From the NCBI GenBank assembly GCA_017626145.1, contig JAGAJK010000055.1, positions 1 to 44,533 on the forward strand: DNA of 44,533 nucleotides, written 5' to 3'. The DNA comes from Clostridia bacterium (lineage in GTDB: Bacteria; Bacillota; Clostridia; RGIG6154). The position numbers and the translations under genes are program-made. Positions 25,251-33,810 of this stretch are shown one piece after another. The notes beneath the pieces are model-generated. The model saw only the letters and a program-made list of their open reading frames with translations. It had not been told where the DNA came from and searched no databases. Every line of letters begins with the position of its first letter. Within the stretch, counting starts at the first letter, position 1.

Positions 25251-26093
25251 ATGAGAGTATTAATGATAGGTGCCCATCAGGACGATAACGAGTTTGAGTC
25301 GGGAGGACTTGCCTCAAAGCTGATTAAAAACGGTCACGTTGTTCAGTTTTTAAGTATGTGTAACGGTTGCGGAGGTCATCATATTTTAGGGCCAAAGGAA
25401 ATATCTGAACGCAGAGCAAAGGAATCCGCTAAGGTTGCAAAGCTCCTCGGTATTAAATACGATATATGGGATAATGACGACTGTAACCTTGTTGCCGACC
25501 TTGCAACAAGAAAAAGAACCATCCGTTATATCCGTGAATTTAACCCTGATTTAATTATAACACACAGAACAGTTGATTATATGCCTGACCACAGAGCAAC
25601 AGCTCAGCTTGTTCAGGATGCATCATATCTTCTTACTGTACCGAATGAATGTCCTGATGTTCCTGCAATGCGTTATATGCCGGTAATAATGTGCAGTGAG
25701 GATAAATTTACAAATCCTGTATTCAGACCTGATTTGGTTGTTGATATTGACAGCGAGGTAGATGTAAAGCTTCAGATTGCCAATATAAATGTATCTCAGG
25801 TTTACGAATGGCTTCCATATACTTACGGACACGAAGTACCGGATGGAGATAAGGAACGCTTTGAATGGCTTAAGGGCATGGAAATAACATCTGATACTAC
25901 AGATGAAGAAATATTAAATGCAGGCAGAGGCTATGCGATACGTTATGCACTTCCTGCAGCACGTCACAGACAGAGACTTATTGAACTGTACGGAGAAGAG
26001 AGAGGAAGCAAAATACGTTTCGCAGAATGCTATGAGGTAAGTGAATACGGTAGTCCTATGTCTGAGGATATGAAGCAGGAATTGCTTAAATAA
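25251..26093 (+). CDS. PIG-L/LmbE-family deacetylase
   Basis: 280 residues. The N-terminal GAHQDDNEFESGG is a variant of the AHPDDE zinc motif (Gln for Pro, Asn inserted before Glu), and HRTVDYMPDHRATAQLV supplies the second characteristic block. Members remove N-acetyl groups from GlcNAc-containing lipids, thiols or glycans, and many of unknown substrate occur next to carbohydrate genes. No signal peptide is present. It has its own consensus promoter and so may not share control with the LacI cluster. AGGAG is about 9 bases before the ATG. Substrate unknown. Confidence 0.85.
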   Translation: MRVLMIGAHQDDNEFESGGLASKLIKNGHVVQFLSMCNGCGGHHILGPKEISERRAKESAKVAKLLGIKYDIWDNDDCNLVADLATRKRTIRYIREFNPDLIITHRTVDYMPDHRATAQLVQDASYLLTVPNECPDVPAMRYMPVIMCSEDKFTNPVFRPDLVVDIDSEVDVKLQIANINVSQVYEWLPYTYGHEVPDGDKERFEWLKGMEITSDTTDEEILNAGRGYAIRYALPAARHRQRLIELYGEERGSKIRFAECYEVSEYGSPMSEDMKQELLK

Positions 26094-26127
26094 AAGCATA
26101 GATACTGATTAGGTAGCGAGGAATAAT

Positions 26128-26463
26128 ATGGCAGAGAATAATAATGTAAACAATAAAAGCAACGCAAATAACGGTAGTGGTGGCATAAGCCGTAATAATG
26201 CAGGCAGAAGAAACAATCACGGCGGACGTCCGCACCACCGAAGCGGCAACAATTCAAACAATACTGATAATATAACAAAATTTACTTTAGGTAATTGTGA
26301 ATCAGAAGGTAAGAAGTATGAGTTCCGTTACGACAACGGTACATATAAAATCGTACTTTTGAAAGAAGAGGAACAGTTTGATGTTGTTCTTACAACAAAG
26401 GATAAAGAAGAAGCTTATCCTGAGTGGAATAAGCTTAAGCGTCCTGATAAGAAATCTAAATAA
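26128..26463 (+). CDS. Hypothetical protein with Asn/Gly-rich basic N-terminus
   Basis: 111 residues. The first 50 are low-complexity, rich in Asn, Gly, Arg and His (RRNNHGGRPHHRSGNN), and probably disordered; the remainder (about 52-105) has alternating hydrophobic residues (YEFRYDNGTYKIVLL) suggesting a small beta-rich domain. The basic disordered tail could bind nucleic acid, but that is a guess. GCGAGGAA precedes the ATG and the gene follows the deacetylase by 34 bp, so they may be co-transcribed. No family recognised. Confidence 0.7.
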   Translation: MAENNNVNNKSNANNGSGGISRNNAGRRNNHGGRPHHRSGNNSNNTDNITKFTLGNCESEGKKYEFRYDNGTYKIVLLKEEEQFDVVLTTKDKEEAYPEWNKLKRPDKKSK

Positions 26464-26464
26464 T

Positions 26465-26507
26465 AAAAAGTGTCTGTAAAAATCATTGATTTTTACAGAC
26501 ACTTTTT
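26465..26507. terminator. Bidirectional terminator, 21-bp perfect arms
   Basis: Arms 26465-26485 and 26487-26507 are perfectly complementary around one base, with A and T runs at the ends so it can stop transcription in both directions. Its core CTGTAAAAATCA resembles the palindromes at 138-172 and 33176-33213. Its right end overlaps the stop of the convergent CDF gene. Confidence 0.88.
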
Positions 26508-27669
26508 ATACATAAGATTGTTCCACCTGAACAACTGCAAAATAATGAGTATTTCTTCTGTGAATTTCATATGAAACAAGTCTTTCGGTTTCTTCACCGC
26601 TCATTTTGTAGTTATGAGGGATTATAAGGTCAAAAATTAAATTAGTATGAGTATTTCCAATAACTGCACGGAAATCGTGAAGAGTAAGAATCGGGTCAAT
26701 TTCTTTTATAACCGATTCGGCAAAGTCCTTTAATTCCTTTATCTGTTCATTATCGGTTTCAATAGGGTCCATATGAATTGTTGCCATACATCCCAGCTTT
26801 TCACCCAGTTCACGCTCGATATGGTCGATTTTGTCGTGCATAAGTAAAATATCACCCGACGCAGGAACCTCTGCGTGAAGAGTAATTATATAATTATCAG
26901 GGCCGTAGTTGTGGATAATCAAATCGTGAATTCCGCATATTTCGTCGTGGTCCATAACAATTTTTTCAATTTCATCAACCATTTCTTTTGTGGGTGGCTC
27001 ACCAAGAAGGGGAGAAAGAGAGTCCTTTATGGTTGATATTCCCGTATACAGAATAAAAACAGAAACTGCCAGACCTAAAAATGCATCAATGTTAACGCTG
27101 AATATCCACGAAACCAGAATACCAAGAAGAACTGTTCCTGTGGAGATACAGTCGCTCAGCGAATCCTTTGACGCTGCGTGAAGGGAATCTGAATTAATTT
27201 TCAGTGCAATTTTTCTGTAAAAGAAAAACAAAAATGTTTTGGCAATGATTGCACCAATCAGAATGCAGAGAGAAAGAATATCGGTATGAACCTCTGAAGG
27301 TGTTATGATTTTGCCTATGGAAGATTTAAATAACTCAAATCCCATCAGAATTATAACAAGAGATACCAGTACAGCGCTGATATATTCAATACGTCCGTGA
27401 CCGAAAGGGTGGTCTTTGCTTGCAGGCTTTTTTGCAAGATGAAATCCTGTTAAGGTTATTACCGATGAACCGGCATCGGATAAGTTGTTAACGGCGTCTG
27501 CTATAATACTTATTGAACCTGACAAAATACCTGCCGTAAGCTTAAATACAAAAAGAATAAAGTTTACAACAATCCCCATAATGCTTCCGAAGGTGCCGTA
27601 AGCAAAACGAACCTTCGGATTTTTCAGATTATCCTTGTCTTTTATAAAAATTTTAAAAATCAGTTCCAT
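26506..27669 (-). CDS. Cation diffusion facilitator (CDF) metal transporter
   Basis: 387 residues. About six membrane segments carry the CDF metal-site patterns DAVNNLSDAGSS and, in the fifth helix, HAASKDSLSD; KPASKDHPFGHGRIEYISA links the helices. The cytoplasmic C-terminal domain begins near LLGEPPTKEMVDEIEKIV and is longer than in minimal family members. The protein exports divalent metals such as Zn, Mn or Fe in exchange for protons; the metal cannot be fixed from these residues. It starts 9 bp after the histidine kinase gene, so it seems to belong to that operon, an unexpected partnership. AAGGAG precedes the ATG. Confidence 0.92.
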   Translation of the reverse strand: MELIFKIFIKDKDNLKNPKVRFAYGTFGSIMGIVVNFILFVFKLTAGILSGSISIIADAVNNLSDAGSSVITLTGFHLAKKPASKDHPFGHGRIEYISAVLVSLVIILMGFELFKSSIGKIITPSEVHTDILSLCILIGAIIAKTFLFFFYRKIALKINSDSLHAASKDSLSDCISTGTVLLGILVSWIFSVNIDAFLGLAVSVFILYTGISTIKDSLSPLLGEPPTKEMVDEIEKIVMDHDEICGIHDLIIHNYGPDNYIITLHAEVPASGDILLMHDKIDHIERELGEKLGCMATIHMDPIETDNEQIKELKDFAESVIKEIDPILTLHDFRAVIGNTHTNLIFDLIIPHNYKMSGEETERLVSYEIHRRNTHYFAVVQVEQSYV

Positions 27670-27678
27670 AAAAACTCC

Positions 27679-29391
27679 TTATTTGGTAAGAGGTAATGCT
27701 ATTGTAACGGTAGTTAAAGACTCCGTTGAATGAATACGGCAACCATAATCGTTACCGAAAATAAGCTTAATTCGCTGGTTAACATTTGACAGACCTATAT
27801 GGCGTGACTGAGAAATTTCTTTTGGATTTTCCAGTATGGAATTGAGCTGTAAAACCTTTTCAGGCTTGACAGGAACACCGTCATTTGAAACCTTGATTAT
27901 GAATTTTTCGGATGTTACCATCGTTGAAAGAATAATTCTGCACTTCCTTTTTGTAGGAAGAATGCCGTGGTGAATTGCGTTCTCTATGACGGGCTGAAGC
28001 ATAAGCTTGATAACTGTTAAATTAAGTGTTCCGTCAGCCAGGTCAAGGGTAAAGCTGAATTTATCACCGTACTTATATTGCTGAATTTTAAGATACTGTT
28101 TAACGTATTCAATTTCCGTTTCAAGAGAAACAAGATATCCTTTAGTGTCAAGTGCCGCGTGCAGAAGGTCAGAAAAAAGAACTATCATACGTGATGCGTC
28201 GTTATCACCCTTGCAAAGCTTAAGCGTTGTAAAGTTAATTGCCTGAAGTGTATTGTATAAAAAGTGAGGTGTTATCTGTGTCTGCAACGCTATAGTCTGG
28301 CTCTGACGAAGCAGAGAAACCTTTTCTGCAAGCTCACTTTCAAGCTCGTGGGAATTTAATGAGTTTGTTGCAATCTGCTCAATTACATCCCTTAGTACAT
28401 CTTTTTCCTCGTTATTACCTGCCGCATCCATTGAAAGAACAATATTTGCAATGTAATTATAAAGCTTTGAAGAAAGAATATATGCAAGTATAAATGAAAT
28501 CAGAAGTGCTATAAGAACAATACCGATTGTGAGCATTATCAGAGTAAAATACTCATTTCCTGCGAATATGCTTTCATTTTCAATAAACAGAGTAAAAATA
28601 CCGCCGGTTGATTTTAAATAAGTACCTGCAGAATTGAAGTTCACATTGCTCTCGCTTTTGAGGGAGCTGTTTTCAAATAAATGTACAAAATCAGTTTCGT
28701 AATTTACAATAAAATCGTCAGCTCTTTTAAATACATTTTTCTCTATATCGGCAAGACATACCGTATGGTGTGTTTCCGAAACTGAAGAAGAAAAAACATC
28801 AATCAGATTGAAGTTTATAACTATAATACCGTTGTTTCCTGAATTTGTGTAGGTTTCAAAGCAGTACGTTACAATAAGATTATTGTCAAGAATTCGTGAT
28901 TGTACAAAGCTTCCGTTGTTTTCCTTGTAGGTACTGTACCAGGAATTATCGGGGAAGTTTGCAATTTTACCCGGAGTTCTTGTGGTGAAAACGTAGTCTG
29001 CAGATTCGTTGTATATGTAAATTGAATCAAGTGAAGAGCTTAACACAGTGGTGGTTTTAATAACTCTCTCGAGCTCCCTGAAATAATAATCGTGAGCCTG
29101 TGAGATATCGTTGAAGTCAAAAAAATCACTTACAGTATCGTTCTGTGAAAGCTGAGAATATATAATTTCAGCATCATAAGCAGCCTTGTCAAGAACAGTC
29201 TGCTTCTGATAAAGCGTGGTAAGCTGATTTGAAATAGTCTGGTTAACCAGAATATGTCTGTAATAAATAAATACAAGTATATTTATAAGCAGGAAAGGAA
29301 TTAAAAAGGTAACCGTAAGGGTTTTCCAATAACTTTGAAGTATCTTATTCCATCTGAGCTCTTTGTGTTTCTTGAAAAAATTAAAATTCAC
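27679..29391 (-). CDS. Sensor histidine kinase (YesM-type)
   Basis: About 570 residues from GTG 29391, which follows GAGGAAGAAGG and overlaps the response-regulator stop by 11 bp; an in-frame ATG at 29433 would add 14 residues but has no ribosome site. A membrane helix (LTVTFLIPFLLINILVFIYY) is followed by an extracellular sensor region of about 230 residues, a second helix (LIMLTIGIVLIALLISFILA), and the cytoplasmic kinase with His376 in QITPHFLYNTLQ, the YesM/LytS-type phosphorylation box. VIENAIHHGI is the N box and GLSNVNQRI the G box. Such kinases sense extracellular carbohydrates or peptides. The partner is the response regulator upstream. Confidence 0.92.
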   Translation of the reverse strand: MNFNFFKKHKELRWNKILQSYWKTLTVTFLIPFLLINILVFIYYRHILVNQTISNQLTTLYQKQTVLDKAAYDAEIIYSQLSQNDTVSDFFDFNDISQAHDYYFRELERVIKTTTVLSSSLDSIYIYNESADYVFTTRTPGKIANFPDNSWYSTYKENNGSFVQSRILDNNLIVTYCFETYTNSGNNGIIVINFNLIDVFSSSVSETHHTVCLADIEKNVFKRADDFIVNYETDFVHLFENSSLKSESNVNFNSAGTYLKSTGGIFTLFIENESIFAGNEYFTLIMLTIGIVLIALLISFILAYILSSKLYNYIANIVLSMDAAGNNEEKDVLRDVIEQIATNSLNSHELESELAEKVSLLRQSQTIALQTQITPHFLYNTLQAINFTTLKLCKGDNDASRMIVLFSDLLHAALDTKGYLVSLETEIEYVKQYLKIQQYKYGDKFSFTLDLADGTLNLTVIKLMLQPVIENAIHHGILPTKRKCRIILSTMVTSEKFIIKVSNDGVPVKPEKVLQLNSILENPKEISQSRHIGLSNVNQRIKLIFGNDYGCRIHSTESLTTVTIALPLTK

Positions 29392-30157
29392 TGCCTTCTT
29401 CCTCGTTCCTGAAATGTATTGCTCTGTATTCATTAGGGGTCATATTTGTATATTGTTTAAACAAAGCAAGAAAGTAATGCATGCTTTTATAACAGCACTT
29501 AGTACACACTTCGTATATTTTCATATCGGTTTCCGATAAAAGTCTTTTTGCGTAACCTATACGCAATTCGTTTACATAATCTACCATCTTTTTGCCGGTA
29601 TGTTTTTTGAAGAATCTGCTGAAATATTCAGGATTCATCTCAAGAAAATTTGCAATATGCTCACGGGTGATATCCTCTGTAAAATGTTCGTTTATATAGC
29701 TTATTGCCTTATCAATTGAATTTTTGCTTGCCTGATGCTCAGAATTTTGTGACTTTTTAAGTTCAATGTTGAAAATTTGTGAATCAAGCTCTTTCTTTGC
29801 ATTGTTAAAAAGCTCAATTATATCGTCATAAGAAGTTGGTTTGGTGAGATAGGAAAAAACATGGCATTCAATTGCTTTTTTTGCATACTCGAATTCTTTG
29901 TAGGCACTTATTAAAACCACAAGAATTCTCGGGTACTCATTGTCAAGCTTTTCTGCCAGGTCAAGACCTGATTCTTCTCCTAAACGGATATCCGATAAAA
30001 CCAGATCAACCTTGTTTTGTTCAATATATTTCATTGCTTCCGAGGCAGAGGAAAAAGACCCTGAAAATTCGAATCCCAGAGCGTTCCAGTCAGTCATATA
30101 CGGAAGATTTTTACGAAGCAATTCTTCGTCGTCAACAAATATAAATTTATAAGTCAT
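29381..30157 (-). CDS. AraC-type response regulator (YesN-type)
   Basis: 258 residues from ATG 30157; a second ATG lies at 30160, but GGTGAT is better spaced for 30157. The receiver domain begins KFIFVDDEELLRKNLPYMTD with the acidic pair at 9-10 and phosphoacceptor Asp56 in LVLSDIRLG; Lys in YLTKPTSY completes it. The C-terminal AraC-like double helix-turn-helix runs from ISYINEHF to MTPNEYRA. It works with the histidine kinase whose gene overlaps it. Its likely targets are its own operon and the divergent GH35 gene, since YesMN-type systems commonly control neighbouring carbohydrate genes. Confidence 0.92.
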   Translation of the reverse strand: MTYKFIFVDDEELLRKNLPYMTDWNALGFEFSGSFSSASEAMKYIEQNKVDLVLSDIRLGEESGLDLAEKLDNEYPRILVVLISAYKEFEYAKKAIECHVFSYLTKPTSYDDIIELFNNAKKELDSQIFNIELKKSQNSEHQASKNSIDKAISYINEHFTEDITREHIANFLEMNPEYFSRFFKKHTGKKMVDYVNELRIGYAKRLLSETDMKIYEVCTKCCYKSMHYFLALFKQYTNMTPNEYRAIHFRNEEEGSEF

Positions 30158-30173
30158 CATATCACCATTATAT

Positions 30174-30202
30174 ATTGTATAATTTTTTTTTATTAAAGTC
30201 AA
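30174..30202 (-). promoter_or_regulatory. Promoter of the two-component operon
   Basis: Minus strand TTGACT (30202-30197), 17-bp spacer, TACAAT (30179-30174), 17 bp before the start codon. Confidence 0.6.
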
Positions 30203-30245
30203 TATTAAGTACAAATTTTTCGAATATAATTCGTTTGTAAAAACG

Positions 30246-30274
30246 TTGACATTTATGCTTTTTTGAGGTAGAAT
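30246..30274 (+). promoter_or_regulatory. Promoter of the GH35 gene
   Basis: TTGACA (30246-30251), 17-bp spacer, TAGAAT (30269-30274), 48 bp before the GH35 start. Confidence 0.7.
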
Positions 30275-30321
30275 TTAGAAAATATCAAAGGTATGTTTTG
30301 TTCAAAGGAGGAAAAAGAGTA

Positions 30322-33063
30322 ATGTACGATTTTGATGGTAAATCTTATATTTTCAACGGTGAACGAGTTTGGTTGAATATCGCTGAAATCCATTATTTTC
30401 GTTTTGCAGCAAAGGAATGGAGAAGAACATTAAGCATTGCAAAGGCTTCGGGTATCAATACAGTAAGCACCTACTGTGCGTGGAATTATCACGAAATTTC
30501 CGAGGGAGTATGGGATTTTGAAGGGGATAAAAACATCGCCGAATTTATAGATACAGCAAAGGAGCTTGGAATGTACGTTATAGTTCGTCCGGGTCCGTAT
30601 ATCTGTGCCGAATGGGCAGGGGGAGGTATTCCTACATGGACTATGGGGAAGGAAGATATTGAAAATCGAGTATCTAACCCAACATTTCTTGAACTTACGG
30701 GAAAGTGGCTTGATAAGGTCTTAGCAATTGTTTTACCTCGTCAGATAACCAAAGGCGGTAATGTTATAAGTGTGCAGAACGACAACGAATATCCCGGCGG
30801 TTGGGATGAAAAGAGTGAATCGTACGTTCTTAACATATATAAAATGCTTAAAGAACGTGGTGTTGAGGTGGCAATAACCGCTTGTAACGCTCATTATAAA
30901 GAGGGAAAGCTTGCTATTAACTATGCCTGTGGTGCAAATGTCGAAAAGCTTTATAAGGATATAACAATTACATATAACACAGCAGGTGAGCCGGGTGTTA
31001 TTATGCAGCTTAAGGAATTTCAGCCAAACAGACCTACCATTGTTACTGAATTGTGGACAGGTCCTCAGGTGTATTTCAACAGACCAATCGGTGCCGGTTA
31101 CAATCATACAGAATCAAGAATACTCAATTTTACAGCTCTTCAGACAATGACAACACTTTATATGTTCCAGGGAGGAACAAACTTCGGATTCTACGGCTCC
31201 TGCGGTATTGCAACAAGCTACAGCTCCCATTATCCCGTTTACGAGGGTGGACTTCCTACAAATGATTATTACGGAATAAAGCTTGCGGGTGCGTATGTTT
31301 CAACCTTTGGCGATTTAATTGCAGATTGCGATTTTGAAACAGAAGATAAATTTTCTTCCGTTCAGCATACCAAGTGCGGAGATGTTGTTTACAAAATTTT
31401 CCCAAAGGAAAACTATGAATTCAATTACAACGGAAGAAACTATAAAGGCTTTAACGAATCCTGCTATATAGTAACTCCCGTAAACTTTAACTTTTTTGGC
31501 AATACTATTGATTATACCGACCTTTGCCTGCTTGCAAAGCACAAAAATGTGCTTTATATGTACGGTAATGCAGGAGAACGTTATAAATTATCTGTAAATG
31601 GAGAAGAAAAAGAAATAACCGTTAAAAGACACGATGTGGTAGTAGTTGAATTAACCGGCGCAAAAATACTTATTCTTGACCGCTACTTTGCCAAGCGTAT
31701 GTGGATAATGAACGAAAATGAGGTTATTTTAGGAACATCTCTTGCGTACGAAGATAACGGAGTAAAGGTTATTACAGGCTGCCCGAAGGATTCAAAGGTT
31801 ATATATGTAACAGATGGAAATATAACATATGGCGAAATAGAGTATCAGCCACCTTCAAAGGAATTACCAAAGCTTGAAAGCTGGCAGATTTACAACTCCT
31901 TTGAAACAATTAAGCCTGAAAAAATTGAAAAACCCCTTGCACTTCATATGCATGGTGTTAATTTCGGATATATGTGGTATACTGCCGAAATGGAAAGTGA
32001 ATGCGATAAAACAACTGCACTTATGCTTTCCTGTTATTCGGGCAGGGTTTTAGTATATTTAAACGGCAGATTTGCAGGAATTTTCGGCGATAAGCGTGAC
32101 GGAAGCCCGATGCGTTGGGATTATCAGAAGCCAACCGACAGCTTTAATGAAAGAGTTGTTCTTGATATTAAAAAGGGAATAAACAAATTTGTTTTCCTTG
32201 CAGAGGATACAGGCTACAGCTTTGATGATATCAAGCCTCTTGGTATTATGGGCGATGTTTATGCAGATACCCGTCTTGAACTTATAAATTTACCTGAATA
32301 TGTGGGTGAAACAGCATTATCGGATGAGGCAAGAGAATACTTATATTCAAGATTTACATATCAGAGAGAAAAGTATCACACCATTGAATTTGATTTGGAT
32401 ATTAAAGAAGACGAAACCTTCTTCTTTATGATTCAGGGTCATCCCTGCTGGATAAGTGTTAACGGCGAGGATGCAAAGCCTGTTAAGCAGGCAAATAAAA
32501 TGTGGCAGTTGTTTGCTCATACCGTTATCTGGACGTCATATAAGGTTGATAACGCAAAAACACATAACAGAGTGAGAATTCAGTATATCGGAAAAACAGA
32601 AGATATTATTGCCAAAACAAGAATATATGTGGCAAAGAAAAATTCGATTCTTACGAACTGGAGCAAAGCTGATTTTAAGCATAATGTTGAATATAAGGGC
32701 AGAGAAGACTTTAAGAATGTTGTTGCCGCAGCTTCAACACTTCTTGTTCCCAGTGGTGATTTAGGCGGCTTTGTTGCAGATTTTGAACCTAAATATTTTA
32801 CAACAACCTTTGAAGGTAAAGATTACGGCCCGCTTTTCCTTAACATAGGCAAAATGAAAAAAGGACAGATTTACTTAAACGGGCATAATTTAGGCAGAAT
32901 GCACGGAACACTTCCGCAGACAAAATATTATATTCCCGATGCATATCTGGAAGAACATAACGTTTTAACAATTTTTGAGGAATACGGAATAACACCTCAG
33001 GATGTTAAGCTTATGTATCCTTGTCCGCCGTATAAGCATCAATCCTTGAGTCAATATAAATAA
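30322..33063 (+). CDS. GH35 beta-galactosidase-like glycoside hydrolase
   Basis: 913 residues from ATG 30322, with AAAGGAGG at 30303-30310. The catalytic barrel starts with IAEIHYFRFAAKEWRRTLSI, a divergent form of the GH35 SGSxHYxRxPxxxW block, and continues with RPGPYICAEWAGGGIPTW. The acid/base is predicted to be Glu156 in QNDNEYPGG and the nucleophile Glu243 in TELWTG. Beta-sandwich domains fill the second half. The usual ENEYG block is changed to NDNEYPG, although the catalytic Glu is kept, so substrate preference may differ from standard beta-galactosidases. No signal peptide. It is divergent from the YesMN-type system, a likely regulator. Confidence 0.88.
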   Translation: MYDFDGKSYIFNGERVWLNIAEIHYFRFAAKEWRRTLSIAKASGINTVSTYCAWNYHEISEGVWDFEGDKNIAEFIDTAKELGMYVIVRPGPYICAEWAGGGIPTWTMGKEDIENRVSNPTFLELTGKWLDKVLAIVLPRQITKGGNVISVQNDNEYPGGWDEKSESYVLNIYKMLKERGVEVAITACNAHYKEGKLAINYACGANVEKLYKDITITYNTAGEPGVIMQLKEFQPNRPTIVTELWTGPQVYFNRPIGAGYNHTESRILNFTALQTMTTLYMFQGGTNFGFYGSCGIATSYSSHYPVYEGGLPTNDYYGIKLAGAYVSTFGDLIADCDFETEDKFSSVQHTKCGDVVYKIFPKENYEFNYNGRNYKGFNESCYIVTPVNFNFFGNTIDYTDLCLLAKHKNVLYMYGNAGERYKLSVNGEEKEITVKRHDVVVVELTGAKILILDRYFAKRMWIMNENEVILGTSLAYEDNGVKVITGCPKDSKVIYVTDGNITYGEIEYQPPSKELPKLESWQIYNSFETIKPEKIEKPLALHMHGVNFGYMWYTAEMESECDKTTALMLSCYSGRVLVYLNGRFAGIFGDKRDGSPMRWDYQKPTDSFNERVVLDIKKGINKFVFLAEDTGYSFDDIKPLGIMGDVYADTRLELINLPEYVGETALSDEAREYLYSRFTYQREKYHTIEFDLDIKEDETFFFMIQGHPCWISVNGEDAKPVKQANKMWQLFAHTVIWTSYKVDNAKTHNRVRIQYIGKTEDIIAKTRIYVAKKNSILTNWSKADFKHNVEYKGREDFKNVVAAASTLLVPSGDLGGFVADFEPKYFTTTFEGKDYGPLFLNIGKMKKGQIYLNGHNLGRMHGTLPQTKYYIPDAYLEEHNVLTIFEEYGITPQDVKLMYPCPPYKHQSLSQYK

Positions 33064-33175
33064 GAAAAAAGGGAATGCAAAAAAAGTTCATAACCTTGAC
33101 AGTAGGATACATCCAATCAAACTTCGCTTACAGCTCAGTTCGTCCGTTCTGCAACATTTTTTCCTATTTCCTAAC

Positions 33176-33213
33176 AAGGACTGTAAAAAATCGATGATTT
33201 TTTACAGTCCTTT
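33176..33213. repeat. Dispersed palindromic element, terminator-like (copy 2, inverted)
   Basis: 33178-33210 equals the exact reverse complement of 139-171. The arms extend by AA/TT on each side. It can serve as the terminator of the GH35 gene, although only a short T run follows and it lies 113 bp after that stop. Confidence 0.75.
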
Positions 33214-33284
33214 AAGTATAATTTTCAGTAAATTAAAACGCCTCAGGACAGTATGTCTCAGGACGTAAATAAGTTTATGGTACA

Positions 33285-33313
33285 CAAAAAAGAGGCAGGC
33301 TTGTCTGCCTCTG
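33285..33313 (-). terminator. Terminator of rpsT
   Basis: On the minus strand AGAGGCAGACAAGCCTGCCTCT folds into a stem with a short loop and is followed by TTTTTTGTG. Confidence 0.85.
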
Positions 33314-33331
33314 TGCGAACCTTGTTAAAGA

Positions 33332-33595
33332 TTAGGCAATTGAATTAAAGCTCTTAGCAAGCTGTGATTTCTTTCTTGCAGCAGTATTCTTCTTAAGAAC
33401 ACCCTTAGCAACAGCCTGATCAATCTTCTTAACTGTTGTGTTTAAAAGTTCCTGAGCTAAAGCCTTGTCACCTTTTCTTACAGCAGCTTCAAACTTCTTT
33501 ATGAAAGTTTTTAAGTTTGTTTTAACAGCCTGGTTACGACCGTGTCTGATTTCAGCAACTAAAACTCTCTTCTTAGCTGATTTAATATTAGGCAT
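33332..33595 (-). CDS. rpsT: 30S ribosomal protein S20
   Basis: 87 residues from ATG 33595; the start fits the conserved N-terminus MPNIKSAKKRVLVAEIRHGR and a GGAGGTG ribosome site at 33601-33607. The rest is the expected basic three-helix bundle that binds 16S rRNA early in assembly, with TAARKKSQLAKSFN at the C-terminus. It is a single-gene unit with its own promoter and terminator, divergent from the rimP block. Confidence 0.97.
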   Translation of the reverse strand: MPNIKSAKKRVLVAEIRHGRNQAVKTNLKTFIKKFEAAVRKGDKALAQELLNTTVKKIDQAVAKGVLKKNTAARKKSQLAKSFNSIA

Positions 33596-33628
33596 AGTTT
33601 CACCTCCAAATATCATTTAACGCAAATC

Positions 33629-33657
33629 ATTATAACATTTTTAATTAAAAAAAGCAA
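33629..33657 (-). promoter_or_regulatory. Promoter of rpsT
   Basis: Minus strand TTGCTT (33657-33652), 17-bp spacer, TATAAT (33634-33629). Confidence 0.7.
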
Positions 33658-33727
33658 TAGCAAAATGAAATTTTTTTAAAATAAGGGATAATATGTGTAA
33701 AAAAAGCATAAATTTTTACTGAAACAC

Positions 33728-33756
33728 TTGATTTTTCTACAAAGATATGGTATACT
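33728..33756 (+). promoter_or_regulatory. Promoter of the rimP-nusA-infB block
   Basis: TTGATT (33728-33733), 17-bp spacer, TATACT (33751-33756), leaving a leader of about 75 bases that contains the hairpin at 33783-33810. Confidence 0.7.
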
Positions 33757-33782
33757 TTATCATAGTTGGATAGTATTTGTCA

Positions 33783-33810
33783 GAAAGAGTGGACTTTGGT
33801 CCACTCTTTC
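33783..33810 (+). ncRNA. Leader hairpin upstream of rimP
   Basis: A perfect 12-bp stem (GAAAGAGTGGAC, 33783-33794, with its complement 33799-33810) capped by TTTG, 26 bases before the rimP start. Only TTTC follows, so it is a weak terminator at best. Similar GAGTGG hairpins before rimP are common in Firmicutes as I recall; a control role on the nusA operon is inference. Confidence 0.6.

Larger units (their letters stand above)
33064..33331. other. Gene-free gap of 268 bp between GH35 and rpsT
   Basis: Contents: an unexplained, comparatively GC-rich stretch at about 33082-33165; the dispersed palindrome at 33176-33213; two direct CTCAGGAC copies at 33241-33261; and the rpsT terminator near 33285-33313. 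I see no start codon with a ribosome site and no RNA gene. Confidence 0.6.

Noticed and set aside
29392-29433. ATG 29433 as the histidine kinase start
   Set aside because: It lacks a ribosome site and would overlap the response-regulator gene by 53 bp; GTG 29391 has one. The call is not certain.
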